Below are positions 26,601 through 38,302 of a stretch of DNA of 64,000 nucleotides, piece by piece. Both the position numbers and the translations under genes were made by a program. The notes beneath the pieces were generated by a model. The model saw nothing but the letters and a program-made list of their open reading frames with translations, ran no database searches and was not told where the DNA came from. Position 1 is the first letter of the stretch. Every line of letters begins with the position of its first letter. This DNA comes from Monarcha castaneiventris obscurior (taxonomy: Eukaryota > Chordata > Aves > Passeriformes > Monarchidae). The DNA is taken from NCBI GenBank assembly GCA_026261815.1, contig JAMPIT010000566.1, positions 24,329,001 to 24,393,000 on the forward strand, read 5' to 3'.

Positions 26601-26940
26601 ATTGAAAGTTTATGATTTTTTCACAGGTTAAGAAAGGAGAAGCTTCCAGTCAGAAGCGTATTGATTTACAGATCCCTTCCCATTGCAGGATTTTGGTACT
26701 AGTCTTACTGAGAGTTGTGTGCAGTTCACTAATTAACAATTACCCTCAGATCAACCAGGTCTGTGGCCTTTTTTGCCTTTTGGCCTTACTCTGCTTGAAC
26801 CCTTGGGGGAGAGAGGCACCTGCCAGGCTCTGCAGGTAAGGCTGCTGTGAGTGATCATGGCAGTGAGCTCTGATGGGGACCATGTGCTGACTTGCAGCCC
26901 TGGACTAGCTGGTTTGCTCTCTGGACACCAGGATTCCTGT

Positions 26941-29900
26941 TGTGCAGGCCTTGGAATCCTTGCTTTTGTTAAAACATGTAAGGCTTTTAACCCTGTGCCC
27001 TGCCAGTGTGGGTACTGTCAGGGGGTGTTGTGTGCAGGCAGCACTTCAGCTGTAAGCAAGGATGGATCCTGAAGTTGGTGGTACTCGGTGAGCCAAAGGA
27101 AAGCTGAAGGGGTCTGAGCTTGGCATCATAAGGTCATGGATCATTTGACAGCCAGAAATTACTCCGTTTTTTCCAGTGTGCTGGGAGCATATTATAAAGT
27201 CTGGAAGAACAGCAAAGATTATTTGCATTTTGACCAAAACTTAGAAAAATTTAGCTGCACAGGCACTCTTTTGGCTGTTGGGTTGAGAGATGGGTGTTGC
27301 ATGATCACATCATTAAAAAAGTCAGAGGCCAGAGAGGCAGCACCAATGTTGGAATTAGAGGACAAGTTCCAGAGGAAGGTTAAATTCTCTTTGCTCCTAA
27401 AAAGAATCCAGCAGTACACAGGAAACCCACAGTAGTGGCCATGCTGTGAATGATCATTTTGAGGTGATTCTACAGCAAACTGTTGATCTGGGAAAAGTCT
27501 TCACTGCTGTAGGAGTTGCTCTGACTGCCAGGCTGAGGGGACCAGTGGGGACCTGCTATTGGGGGGACACCAGTCTCTAACCTGGCAGCTTTTGTGCTTA
27601 TTTCAATCTATGTGGGTTTTCTTGTGGCAGCCTCACCTCTGTTGGACTAATGGATCCAACAATTCCTAACAAAGGTAGGAGAGAAATGGTCTTATATTTC
27701 ATTTGTGCCCAAAGACCAATAGTGAATTCTACATAAACGCACGTAGGGAGAGGCTGCTGCTGCTATGACTGCACAAGTGGCTTTCCTTGTAGTGGGTGGC
27801 AGCAGCACCATTAAGGTATATTTCTGAGGAGAAACACGAGATTTTCACCTCTGTTTTTCAATGCTGAAGTTATATACTACAGTTAAAGAATAATTCTTAG
27901 CAACACATTTGCTATACAAGGCTGTTCTTTATTTTTAATGCACGCTTCTGGCTGGTAATTTGAGTATTTTTCTCTTAGAGATACAGTGTCTGAAAATACA
28001 AATAGATCTGTGGGTCTGTGTCTCCAGCCATGTTTCCAGGCTGGAACAAGCCCAGCTCCTCATCACTGTATCCTGTCCCCAGGGCCTTTGCTAACTCAGC
28101 CTGCACGCTTGGCTCCTTCCTTTTCAGGTTTGCCAAGGTCTAAAGAAATTTTGGAGAAACTGCAGTAAAAGTAGAAATGCAGAAACTGAGAATAAAACTA
28201 TCACCCAATTTAGCATGTCATACAATATGGAACACTCTTCTGGATTAAGGGCTGTCCATGGGGTGTTACCAATATCACAAATACTCTAAAAGGAAAAGAG
28301 CTGGAAAATATTTATTTTAAACTACAAGGGATATTGTTCTGGTAACTGAAGGAAAACAATATATTAACTGATATGATCTCTCAAGAAGAAAAAGTTAAAA
28401 AACAACACCTGAAAGTTTGATCTCTGTTACAATAGCTTGACTGCACCAAGGGTACAGTATGATGGAGCTTAGTATTTTAGAAGCATCCATTAGGACATGC
28501 AGAAGCTCATGATTTAATGTATTTTCCAGTGAATTAGTTATAAGCTTAGGGTAGGAGATCAAGGACAGGATATAATCATAATCCAGTTTCACTGAAGTGA
28601 TGCTATTTGGTCAAGGCCCTGTGTTTTCTCTTCTCACACCAGATGCAGTGAATAAATGCCAAGGTCTCTCAGCCTTACACAGGAGCATACTATTTTTTTA
28701 AAAAGCCTGAATCTACAAGATTTGTTTTGTTAAAATTAGTTGTGGAAGGATTTTATCTTCGTCCTGTCACATATGTAAGATGCTCATGTTTTGGACAAGA
28801 ACTTTTTCAACCTTTTAAAATAGCATTCCTATCAAGAATGGCCAATTATCTTTGGTCAATGTGAAGCTATAACTTCCAGTATGCTAGATCTAACAACTAC
28901 TTTCAGTATTGAGGACATTCTTTAAGTACATTTGTAACTTTTTAAACACACTAGGAGTTGAAAGGTAATAAATTATTGGAAAAAGGGGAGGTAGTTGGAC
29001 AGAAAGCTTTATTTAAAATTTCTAGATTTAAATATTGGAGTTGTCTGTGATCTTGCATGAGTGTTTCATAATGCTGGCCTTAGAAACAAGCTGTGGGTTT
29101 GTGCTCATTTCAATTTTCACCTGAATGAGCAGCCTCAGCGATGACAATATATTTCACACTCACATAAGGGTGCTCAGGGACTTCTCCAATGGGCCTCATT
29201 AATTTTGAAAATCATCTTTTGACTACTTGAAACCTAAAATGCCACTCTAGCCCCTAATAAGATTCTGCTAACTGGAGAAGGGAAAAAGTGGGGAGAGCTG
29301 CACGAGATGTGCAAATACTGGCAAGTAGAGTAGGGACAGATACAAGAGCCTGCTGTTTCAGAAGTCAGAGGAAATAACTGTCTGGTTTGTACAAGGGCAT
29401 TGTAATCATTGCCTGCTCTACCCCATTTAACAAAACTAAATTACTTACAGTACCAAGGATAACAGTAAACAATCACAAGTAAAATACTATTTTTTGATCT
29501 GCAGTTGTTCAGAGTAGAAAGTTTCTGTTTCTGTTGATTTAACAAGTCATATATATCCTGTGGGCTTGCTGAATCACAATTTTTAAATAAATGAAAACAT
29601 GCTATGTTGACAAGGAATACTATGAATTTAAGGTATGAATCACTCAGACTCCCTAAAGTAACAGGCTCCCTGATGTAGTATTTTAACTATTTTTGTTAGC
29701 TTGGTCTTTAAGGTGTGAGAATCACTCATAAAGATTAACTTGGTGCTTACTCTCTTTCACCAGAAGAGCAGGAAAGGTACCTCAGTCAGTATTAATTGTC
29801 TTTCCTTTTGTTCCAAAGTTAGCTTTTTCGCTAATACACCTTGACTACCCAATATTGTACATTCTTTCATAACATCATTGGACTAAATCTTCAGTGCCAC

Positions 29901-32257
29901 ATGAGTGGAAATAGAAAATTAAGGGCAGGTGAAAAGTCAGAGCTGACCAGAGGTGTATGGGGTCAGAGAGAACACAGAGGTCAGGAGAGTTAAAGAAACC
30001 AAAGTGATGGAGAAAAGCAGAGAAGTGAGCAGGAATCCTGAAAGGCATCAAATGGTGGCCAAAGAGATGCTCAGGAAATACTAGAGAAAGAAAAATATAC
30101 CATGAAAAACTGATGAATGTAGGAGGTGAAATTTCTATCACTGTGCAGTTAATTTACTTTAGCTCTTTGTAGAGCAAATTATGTTAAATGTTTTCCTTCA
30201 GAAGTTACCAGGACAGCAATTAAGTTAGCTAAACATTTGGGTATAGAAAATGCAATTGGAGTGATTTTTACCATCAGTCTGAATATTAAAAGATATGATA
30301 GGAAAAACCTGTCACAAGGTGATTACCCCATGTATGGATTCTTCCAGTGCCACAGAAAATGAAAATGAATTATTTGCATTTGAGTTACCTGCCTCAAGGC
30401 CAAGGTAGTTATGCATCTAGAATGCCTCTCACTTCTACAATGGGAATGTTCCCAAAGCTGCTCAAGGCCACTTCATCACCCTTTAAAGTTTTTCCAAAAC
30501 TTACCAAGAGGAAGGCAAAGAACAGAGTCTTCTGCCTTTCTTTCTAACAAGGCACTGCATTCACTCCTTGAAAGAGGGTATTTCTACTGAGTTTTACCCC
30601 TTTGTTTTTGTTGAACTGTGCTGAAGAGCATAAAGAAACAGGGAAATCATAGACAGGCTTGCAACAATATAATTAAAAAGGCAAATGGGAGCTTTTCTTT
30701 TACAACCTAGTGTGTAAAAATAAGATTTGGAGCGTATTATGATGGGCAAAAAAGGAAAAAACTGAAATTCTCTAGAAAACAAGCAATTGAACCATCATAT
30801 GGAGAGAAGTGAAATTGCACCATTTAGTGGTGAACAGAAAGCATAAAGAGAACATAAAATGTGGGGTGACAGTGGTATTTGATAAATGAGAAAAGAACAA
30901 CTTTCACTCATTGCAACTTTATTAACACAACTAAAGTTTAGGACAAAACCAGAATCAGATCCAGACTTACCCCAGAGTTCGAATGTGCACAAATTCCAGT
31001 ATTTCACAGGCAAACTGTTCTGGAAATCTAAAGAAAGCTCCTTCAAAAGAAAAGATCAAAACAGATATTAATAACAGAATAGGAAATAATTACAAAAAAG
31101 AAAAAGAGTAATTGGATGGTAGCCAGGAAGCAAAATAAAATCATAAATGTTACCACATCCTTGAGTCACTGTAAGTGACTCAGAAGAAATAGCTGTGTAG
31201 AAGTTTACAGCTGCTTGTGGCTTAAACTACAGGGTTTCTTAATGGGCAATTGTATAACTTCAGGCTTATTTTAAGCTTGTCCTTCCTCCTTTATTTATAA
31301 AGAACTCTTCAAAATCACCTTTAAAGGGGTAGCAAGGTACCAAGCAAGATCCAATTTTTTGGTTCAGTTTTGGCAAGCTGATTTGGATGCAAATCATTAC
31401 TTGTAGCAGGCACCTGGCCATGCTGAGGGACTTCCAAACTTCACCAGCAGAATTAACTGTATCAAGATGCAGAAGAATAGAAATCCTGCTGATCCCACAC
31501 TTTGCCAGAGCCAGTGATGCTGACAGTGCAGTGTCACACATGTCACAGATGTGATCACTCTGTGTCCCATGTCAGACCAATCTTTTGCAGTGGCTTGCAG
31601 AACTGCAGCTGAAGCTCTTCATAAACCCCTCGCATTTCTTGGACCCGCTGACCTCTGCTCTAGTACATGAGTACAGAGCAGAAGCACCTTGCTTTTCAAA
31701 CTCAGAGACTGAAATTCCTGAAGCAGCCTTTAGAGGACAGCGGAGAATTGCAAATGATGCATTTTCAGCTGTGGCCTCATAATCCAGGATACTTAGGTTT
31801 TATATGAGTTATGAATTCTGATTCAAAGTGCAGACAAAGTAATAATGTATGCTGTTCATAGACAATGTTTTTTCAAGACAAGGTTGTGACTTGTATCAGC
31901 TATGTATTTTTAATTATATTGTAGTTTTTTCTATCATTAAGAATTCCACTTTACATCTGGCTAAGCTATGGCCTCACTGAATGAACACAGCTGCATTGTC
32001 AAAAGGAGATCACTGCTTCACGTTGAGGTCTAATGGAAAAGGTAACAGTGTCCCCCAATAAAAAATACTGGTGACCCTTTCTGGAGGCTGTGGTGATCCT
32101 AGCCTTTGGCATGGGGGTTTTAAATCTGTAAGAAATTTGCTGCCTGGGTCAAAATGTTGCACATCTCCCTCCCTGGGAAATCTTGGGTCAAATTTTAGGA
32201 CAGCTTCTGGCAATAATTAGACTGTAGTTAGGTTTTGCTTGAAATGGCTAGAAGCTG
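26941..32257. other. intergenic DNA, no gene recognised
   Basis: The longest open frames here are under 100 codons and show no family resemblance. I see no splice-consistent conserved peptide, RNA gene or named repeat. The frame at 31585-31782 (65 codons) is the most protein-like by composition but has no recognisable motif. Confidence 0.6.
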
Positions 32258-32396
32258 CCTGTGCTCTTCTGGGGTGCCATGTGCTGCTGTACAACCCACA
32301 CCAGAGGGGTGTGTGTGGAGCCAGCGGGGCTCTAATGCTGGCCTGGATGGCATTGGACCTGCAACGTGGACTCAAGGCGAGGTCTCCTGTTGGCAG

Positions 32397-33019
32397 TGTC
32401 TTGGGGTGACTCTATGATGTGTATCCCCTACCAGGGCTCTATGCCAAAAAAAAATTAATTTTGTGCCTTTAAGCTGAGCTTGAGGGGGGAGGAAAAAACA
32501 AATGAACTTTTCAAAGCAAGTTCCCAAGGACACAGAGATAGAGACGGCTCTGCGTTCTCTGGCGGCGGTAGCACGGAGAGAGCACCCGTGCCTGTCTCTT
32601 CAGCCAGTATTTTTTGGGGTTTTTTTTCCTTCCCTTTTTCTCTGGCGTGTTTCCTAGGACTTTGGTGGGGTTTTTTTCTTCCTTTTTTTTCTCTTCTGGA
32701 CTGTTTCAACAACATCAGAACACATCAGGAGAACTTCTCTTCAGGCCCAGAGGGGGCCTAAGGCCACCTCCCATGCCAGCTCCAAGAAGGAAGACCTACA
32801 AGAGGACTCTTAATTTCTTCCCAGGTTTTCTCGTTATAGTGAGGGGTTTTACTATTTAGTATTATTATCCTCTTCCTGTGTGTTTGTTAATAAATAGGTT
32901 TTATCTCCTTCACTTTCCTTCGAGGAATTTTTTTTCCTGAACCTGGTGGGGGGAAGAGTGGTCGTGACCTGACTTTCTCCCAGAGGATATATTGATAGCT
33001 TTTGGCCAAAACCGGCACA
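32397..33019 (+). mobile_element. solo LTR, 623 bp, inserted in the duplicated segment
   Basis: It starts TGTCTTGGGG and ends CGGCACA (TG...CA termini), with AATAAA at about 32890 in the 3' third, as in a plus-strand LTR. The undisturbed parent sequence around 25067-25081 reads gttggcacaggttgg. In the copy the element sits between gttggcag and cacaggttgg, which fits a CACAG target duplication whose left copy has lost CA. No internal retroviral genes are present. I do not recognise the exact family. Confidence 0.8.
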
Positions 33020-33136
33020 CACAGGTTGGATCCTGAATGCTGTGCCGAGGCAGCGGCAAAGAGGAACATGCTTTGAAAGACCAAACTGCTTCCACTGGAG
33101 ACTCTGACGTTCATGGCAGGCATTGGAAGACGCAAT

Positions 33137-33650
33137 TGCTGACAACCAGTTCTGACGAGAGCCTTCGGTTCCTGAGCTTCAGGCTGGACTTCAACGAGCA
33201 CTACAAGGCCAGGGAGCCGCGGCTGCGCGTGTCGCTGGGCACGCGAGGCAGGCGCAGCTCCCACGTGTGACGCGGCTGCCGAGGGCGGCCCCGAGGCCCT
33301 GGGAGCTCCCGTTGGAGCCACGGCCAGCGGCGGGGACGGGGCGAGCAGCTGGGCATCGGCCGGTGCCTGCCGTGGCTGCAGGCAGCACCTTTTCAGTCGT
33401 GGCGTGTGAGGCGCTGGATAGCAGAAAGCAAAAAAAAGCAGGGTTTTTTACACTGATGTTTCTAGAATTACCAGACTGTATGGGCTGATTGAACCTCATG
33501 CAATCAACTTGTTAAATCATCCTTTTAAACAAATGCCAGTTTTATTTGAAGCTTTCTGGGCTTTTTCCACTGTAACTTATATCTGTGTCAAAGAAATCAC
33601 ATGTTCTTTTGTTTATAGAAAGCACCATTTCCTTTTTTAACAAGAAAATA
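33137..33650 (+). pseudogene. near-identical partial copy of the TUBGCP3 terminal exon and 3' UTR
   Basis: It matches 25479-25992 at a constant offset of 7658, with one difference that I can find (A at 25753, G at 33411). The frame of the last 44 codons and the TGA (33268-33270) is intact, but there is no matching splice acceptor: the only AG nearby (33120) would join exon 15 in the wrong frame. With no promoter, no acceptor and lost poly(A) signals I call it a pseudo-exon. A 77-codon frame from 33037 runs into it and is not supported as a gene. Confidence 0.9.
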
Positions 33651-34556
33651 GAAATCATTTTTAATACATACTTGTTCTAATTTAAATCGCTTTGGTTGTA
33701 GCCAAGAGTTTTGGACTCAGACTGAAAGTTCTTGTTAAGAAGTTATATAAAGCATTTAGCTATGCTAATTTTCAATACTGTGATATAACAACCTTATATA
33801 CCTTGAATTTTTTCTGTGTTTGTTTTCAAGGTTAGTATTACCAATAGCAGTCACTTAGTAGGGAAATTCTATGGTTACTGTACAGGAGTGAGCTGTAGAA
33901 GCAGATCAGGAGTGACCTTACTCATGAAATATGCTAAAACCTAAAGTAAAACCCCAATGGTGTCGAAGGAAAGTATTGTTTCTTTTCAAAAACTGATGTT
34001 AGAAAATAGCTCAAGTAATCAAGATTTACTTTATTTCTCTTTCCTTGCTTATTTTCCTGCTATATGCTTATATATTTCTATCCAGGTATTGGAGTAGGGA
34101 AAGATTCTGAGTTTGTTTGCAAAGAAGCCATTATGTCAGATAATTGAAGCATCCATATATTACATTTTACAAGTACGAATTTAGAAAAAAACAGTTGTCT
34201 TTCAAACAATTGTTCTGCCTTTTGCAATAGAAAGACATTAATTTTTGAGTAGGGTAAGCAAGGAGAAGGCTCCAGTTCAGGGTGCAGGTGGTTTGCAGAT
34301 CTCTCTAGCAAACAAACCCATTACAAGGCTTTGGTGCTAGTATTAACTGTAGTTACAGTTGTGTGGAATTCGTTAATTAAATTTGCTCTCAAATGAACCA
34401 CTTAACATCTGACTTTTTTTACCCTTTGCCCTTACTTTGCTTCAACCCCTGGGACACAGAGGCACCTCCCAGGCCATGAAGGTGAAGCTGCTCTGATTCA
34501 TGAGGATGATGCTTCAAACCTGCTGGTCCAGATTAGGAGGTTTGTCCTCTGGCCAT

Positions 34557-36639
34557 CTGACAGTGCTGATAGAGGAAGCAGTGCTTCCCAGTGGGTTATC
34601 CTGCAGGGTAACCTGCCTTTCCCAGGTGGGATGGACACACATATGCACTTCGTGGTATAAGAGGGATGGAACTGTAGAGAAGAGGTAATGCTCAGGCAGT
34701 GAGACAGCCCCAGGAGGGGGTTGGACACAGGGCAAGGGAGGTGAGGATTCAGCCGTGATGTCATTTTCTTTCTGGACTATTAGACACATCACTCTCAAGA
34801 GGAAGCCTTTTAAATTGAAATCAAAAGGAGTAGATTAACTTCTTAGCAGACTGCCAATCCCTTGAAACAAATCTGCTGACAAGATGTCAATTCTGTAGTT
34901 GAGGCAAAGTCACTCTTTGGCCTCTTCCCAGCTCCAATACAATGTGCCCGGTATTTTTCACTAGAAGAGTCTGGGTTATAGGACCTGCAACTTAGACTGC
35001 TGGTCTGTTTGACTGTACTAAAGTTTGTTTGAGTGTACTGCATGTTTGGCTGTACTAAACTAGTATCATGACCAGTAAATGACCAACTCCACTGTTGTGA
35101 GGCAGGCACAGTGCTTCTTCGAAGTTTTCATTTCTGAACAGCAGCTGTAGATAACAGGTATTTGTGATAGTTGCTTATGATTTTGGGGTACAGTAGAATT
35201 ACAGAAATTCTGGTCTTCTTATCATTTGCTTTTGGTGCTGAGTTAGTGTAGGATGTCTCATGATGAGGCTGCTCTTCTGAAGCCACTGAATCCATACCAT
35301 TGCCCTAGGATTTCTCTCCTAGAAGTCATGGGTAGTTGACTGCAGCTATTGTTGAGACTTGTATTTTGTATGGCAATCGCATCCTCTTTTTGCTTGTATT
35401 CCTGAGTTTTGTCTGTATTCTTCTGATTTTGATTCTTTTCTTATACGGGCACTATCAGTATTAGTTAATACTCTTCCTCTATAATAGTAAAAATGTTTCA
35501 GAAAAGGACAACAGTTGGACCAAATGGTCTGAGAGGTCTTTTCCATCCTTTTCAATTCTCACTGATATGAGTTAAGAGGCCAATTAAAATAAAATTACAT
35601 CAAAGATCTCAGTATTGTTACCAGCTAATGGCATACTCCAATGTTCAGTGGTGAATCCTGTGACTGCAAACACTTAATTGGTAATATCAACCACCTAATA
35701 AAGAACTATGTGTGGGAGGGAGGGGATCAGAGATTTTCTCAATCACAGAAGTAACTACTGAAGCCAACACTGCCCCAATGAACATGAAATCAGAGATTGC
35801 CACAGAGATTGTCATATGGTGTTTCATACATACCTGCAGCCTTTGTGTTCCTCCTGTCTGGAGGGAATCATGCAATCCATATGTTAGAGGGGAACATCCT
35901 GCATTGCTGATAATCCTACGGAGTGTTTGACATTGTTGTGTAATCTTGGGTAATCTGTCTTGACATTGACAGGAAGTTTTCTTTTTCACTTTGTTAGTCT
36001 CTGAATGAGTGAAAATTCTGAAACAGCAACATTCTCTTGATTTCAGTAGCAACAAAGGGAACTTCCAAGGCATTGCAAATTAATATGCTGTGGAGTATCT
36101 CTGTAGACTCTCTCTAGAACCGCTTTTATGGCTGTGGCAGTTTTGATTGTTTTAATTATCTGATTCAGTGAGATGCAGCCACATTCCTTCTTGTCCTTAC
36201 AGCCTACCCACAGTTACAAAGAGGATCAAACAAGGGGGAGATCACTGCTGTCTTCCTACATACCTCTTTCACATGTCAGATGCTCAGAGCTCTCCTGCTA
36301 CACAGCGTGGAACTGGGCCTTTAATAGGAACTGATTTGGAGAGCTGTAATTTCAACATTCGAGGGATACTCGCCAAGCTTTGCTAATGATTTAAATTTGC
36401 TGTTGTATTTAACATTTTTTTAATCTCTGCAACATGCAGTCTGGGCTCTGGAGCTCAGGTCTGGGCTCAAAGCTACCATCCCAAAGGGGACCTTATCATC
36501 TGGACTTGGAGGCTGTTGGAGGACAGACCTTGAAAGAGACTGTTGGTGCATACATCCTATTGATACTGTTGTGTTAAAGGATCTTCTTCCCTCAGTGGAC
36601 TCATAATTCAAAGAGCATCCAGAGGATGCTTTAGACGTA
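34557..36639. other. intergenic DNA, no gene recognised
   Basis: AT-rich sequence with scattered short frames. The longest (35687-36073, minus, 128 codons) has no recognisable domain. Nothing else is supported. Confidence 0.55.
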
Positions 36640-36738
36640 TGTTTTAGTTTTAGGTAGTCCTGTGAGGAGCAGAGAGTTGGACTTCATGATCCTTATGGGT
36701 CCCTTCCAACTTGAGATATTCTCTGATATTTTGTGATC
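36640..36738 (+). mobile_element. CR1 LINE 3' end (short)
   Basis: The sequence gttggacttcatgatcctta, then gggtcccttccaac, then tattctctgatattttgtga is the typical CR1 3' tail with its degenerate octamer repeat. Plus orientation, severely 5' truncated as most CR1 copies are. Confidence 0.75.
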
Positions 36739-37449
36739 TCAACCCTCAGAGCAGTGAATGCTGTCTCTTCCCACTGATCTCCCTAGAAGACCCTAGAAGA
36801 CACTAGATTATTGAATTGCTCTCATGGTTACACATCACAATTGTTGAAAAAACTTCTTCCATGGGCAGTCTACACGTGTATGTTCCAATGCCAGCATCAG
36901 CCTAAAGGATACGTTTCCTTTCTTCCCTCCATGTCTCTAAACAGGACCACACAAAGCCATGGTTATTCTTGGCTGGCATTTGGCCCTTAAGCATTTTTGG
37001 ACAGTTTTAAACAAGAAAGTCTGTCTCTTCTTCTACTTAGTTTGGCAGAATTTCCATTCCTTCAACACAGCACTACTCTTGCTTTGCAACTGCAGAGACT
37101 ACAATAACATATTCCCTCCTTTCCACTTTTGTGTTAATTCGTTCTTCCTTCCATATCTGTCCTTTCTTGCTTCCTTGTTCATTCCTACGCCCTCTGTTAT
37201 TTTGATATTCCCTCCCCTTTTCAACACATTTTAAAAATGAAAGAAATGAGAGAGACCTTATACTACTCCTTTTCTTGGGTTGGTGTGTTTCTCAAAGAGT
37301 GATTACTATCCTTAAGAGTTTGCTACAACACAGACCTAAAGCACTCACTTTGCTGCAGGGTCTCCCCTGAGGAATTAGGCATCCTCAGAAATAATCCCTG
37401 TGTATGAAGTTGAAACACTAACACTGTCTCACAGAAGGTATTTCGAGGG
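36739..37449. other. intergenic DNA, no gene recognised
   Basis: Pyrimidine-rich in places (37040-37220). No conserved peptide or repeat is identified. Confidence 0.5.
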
Positions 37450-38302
37450 TGTCTTAGGTTAATTCCACAGCAACAGCTGTAGATGGTGGGACAGCCACAG
37501 TGAACAATGAAACTCCCACCCAGCCACTCACTCACACACACCCTCACTCTGCTGGGGGTGGGGAGAAAACAGGAAGAACAGAAGGAAGAAAGCTCATGGG
37601 ATAAGATAAACCAGATCACTTACCAATTACTGCTGCAGCAAAACAGACTTAACTTGGCTAAAATTAATCCATCGTCAATTAAAATAAATACTTACTGACT
37701 GAATCAGGTAGTGAGAAACAAAAAACCAATTGTTAAACCAACACCTATCTTTCCCCCACGCTCAAGTTCACTCCTTTTCAGACTCCTCTTCCTGCCCTTG
37801 TTGCCACTGTAGCCATTCAGTCCCTTCAGTGAGAAAATGACAGACTCGAGGAGGGTGTTTATGATCAGTACATAGTGGTTTCTCTCTGCCACCCCTTTTC
37901 TTCCATATCTTTCTTCTGCTCCAGTGGGGGCCTTCAGGGACTGCAGCTTCCTTCAGCAACATCCAGCTGGCCTGGTGTGGGGTCCTCCCTCCATCAGCTG
38001 CAGTGTGTACATCTGCTCCAGTGCCTGGGGTACCTCCTCTCTTTCTCTGACCTTGGTGTTCGCATTGCTGTTTCCCATCTTTTTTTACTTTCTGCCCATT
38101 CAGTGTTTTTTTCCCTTCCTTCCAAATATCACCATCGAGGCCCCACCAGCCTCACAGATGGGCACAGCTGTGGCCAGGGGTGCCCACCTATCCACTAGAG
38201 CCATATGGAAATGGCTGTGTCTGGCATGGGGCAGCCCCCTCACAAACACCACCCCTGCAGCCCTGCTGCTGCCAGCCTCCTCCATTGGTACTCAACACAA
38301 CA
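37450..38302 (-). mobile_element. degraded LTR, about 850 bp (avian endogenous retrovirus type)
   Basis: The landmarks, in order, are those of a common bird LTR: degenerate tgt..aggtt start, gataaaccagatcactta then caattac, gcaaaacagacttaactt, repeated gctcca-type units (37915-38020), and an end near cctgctgctgccagcctcc. Termini read TG...CA. Minus orientation is my reading of the family. No target duplication can be seen and no retroviral gene is present. Frames across it (for example 37924-38409) are not genes. Confidence 0.65.

Larger units (their letters stand above)
24940..26940 (+). repeat. parent segment of a tandem duplication (TUBGCP3 last intron, last exon, 3' UTR and flank)
   Basis: This segment aligns in the same orientation with 32258-34556. 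Left part: the ctctaatgctggcctggatgg region at 25012 matches 32332. Right part: gaaattctatggttactgta at 26231 matches the copy near 33862. The outer parts are old and diverged, about 65-80% by eye; the central 25479-25992 is near-identical. Outer limits are approximate. Confidence 0.85.
32258..34556 (+). repeat. downstream copy of the TUBGCP3 3' segment, split by an LTR
   Basis: Homologous and co-linear with 24940-26940, with two differences in structure. A 623-bp LTR is inserted at 32397-33019. About 240 bp, covering the end of the last intron, the splice acceptor and the first 26 or so exon bases, is missing just before 33137. Both poly(A) hexamers of the parent are lost. This marks it as a non-functional copy. 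Confidence 0.85.
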
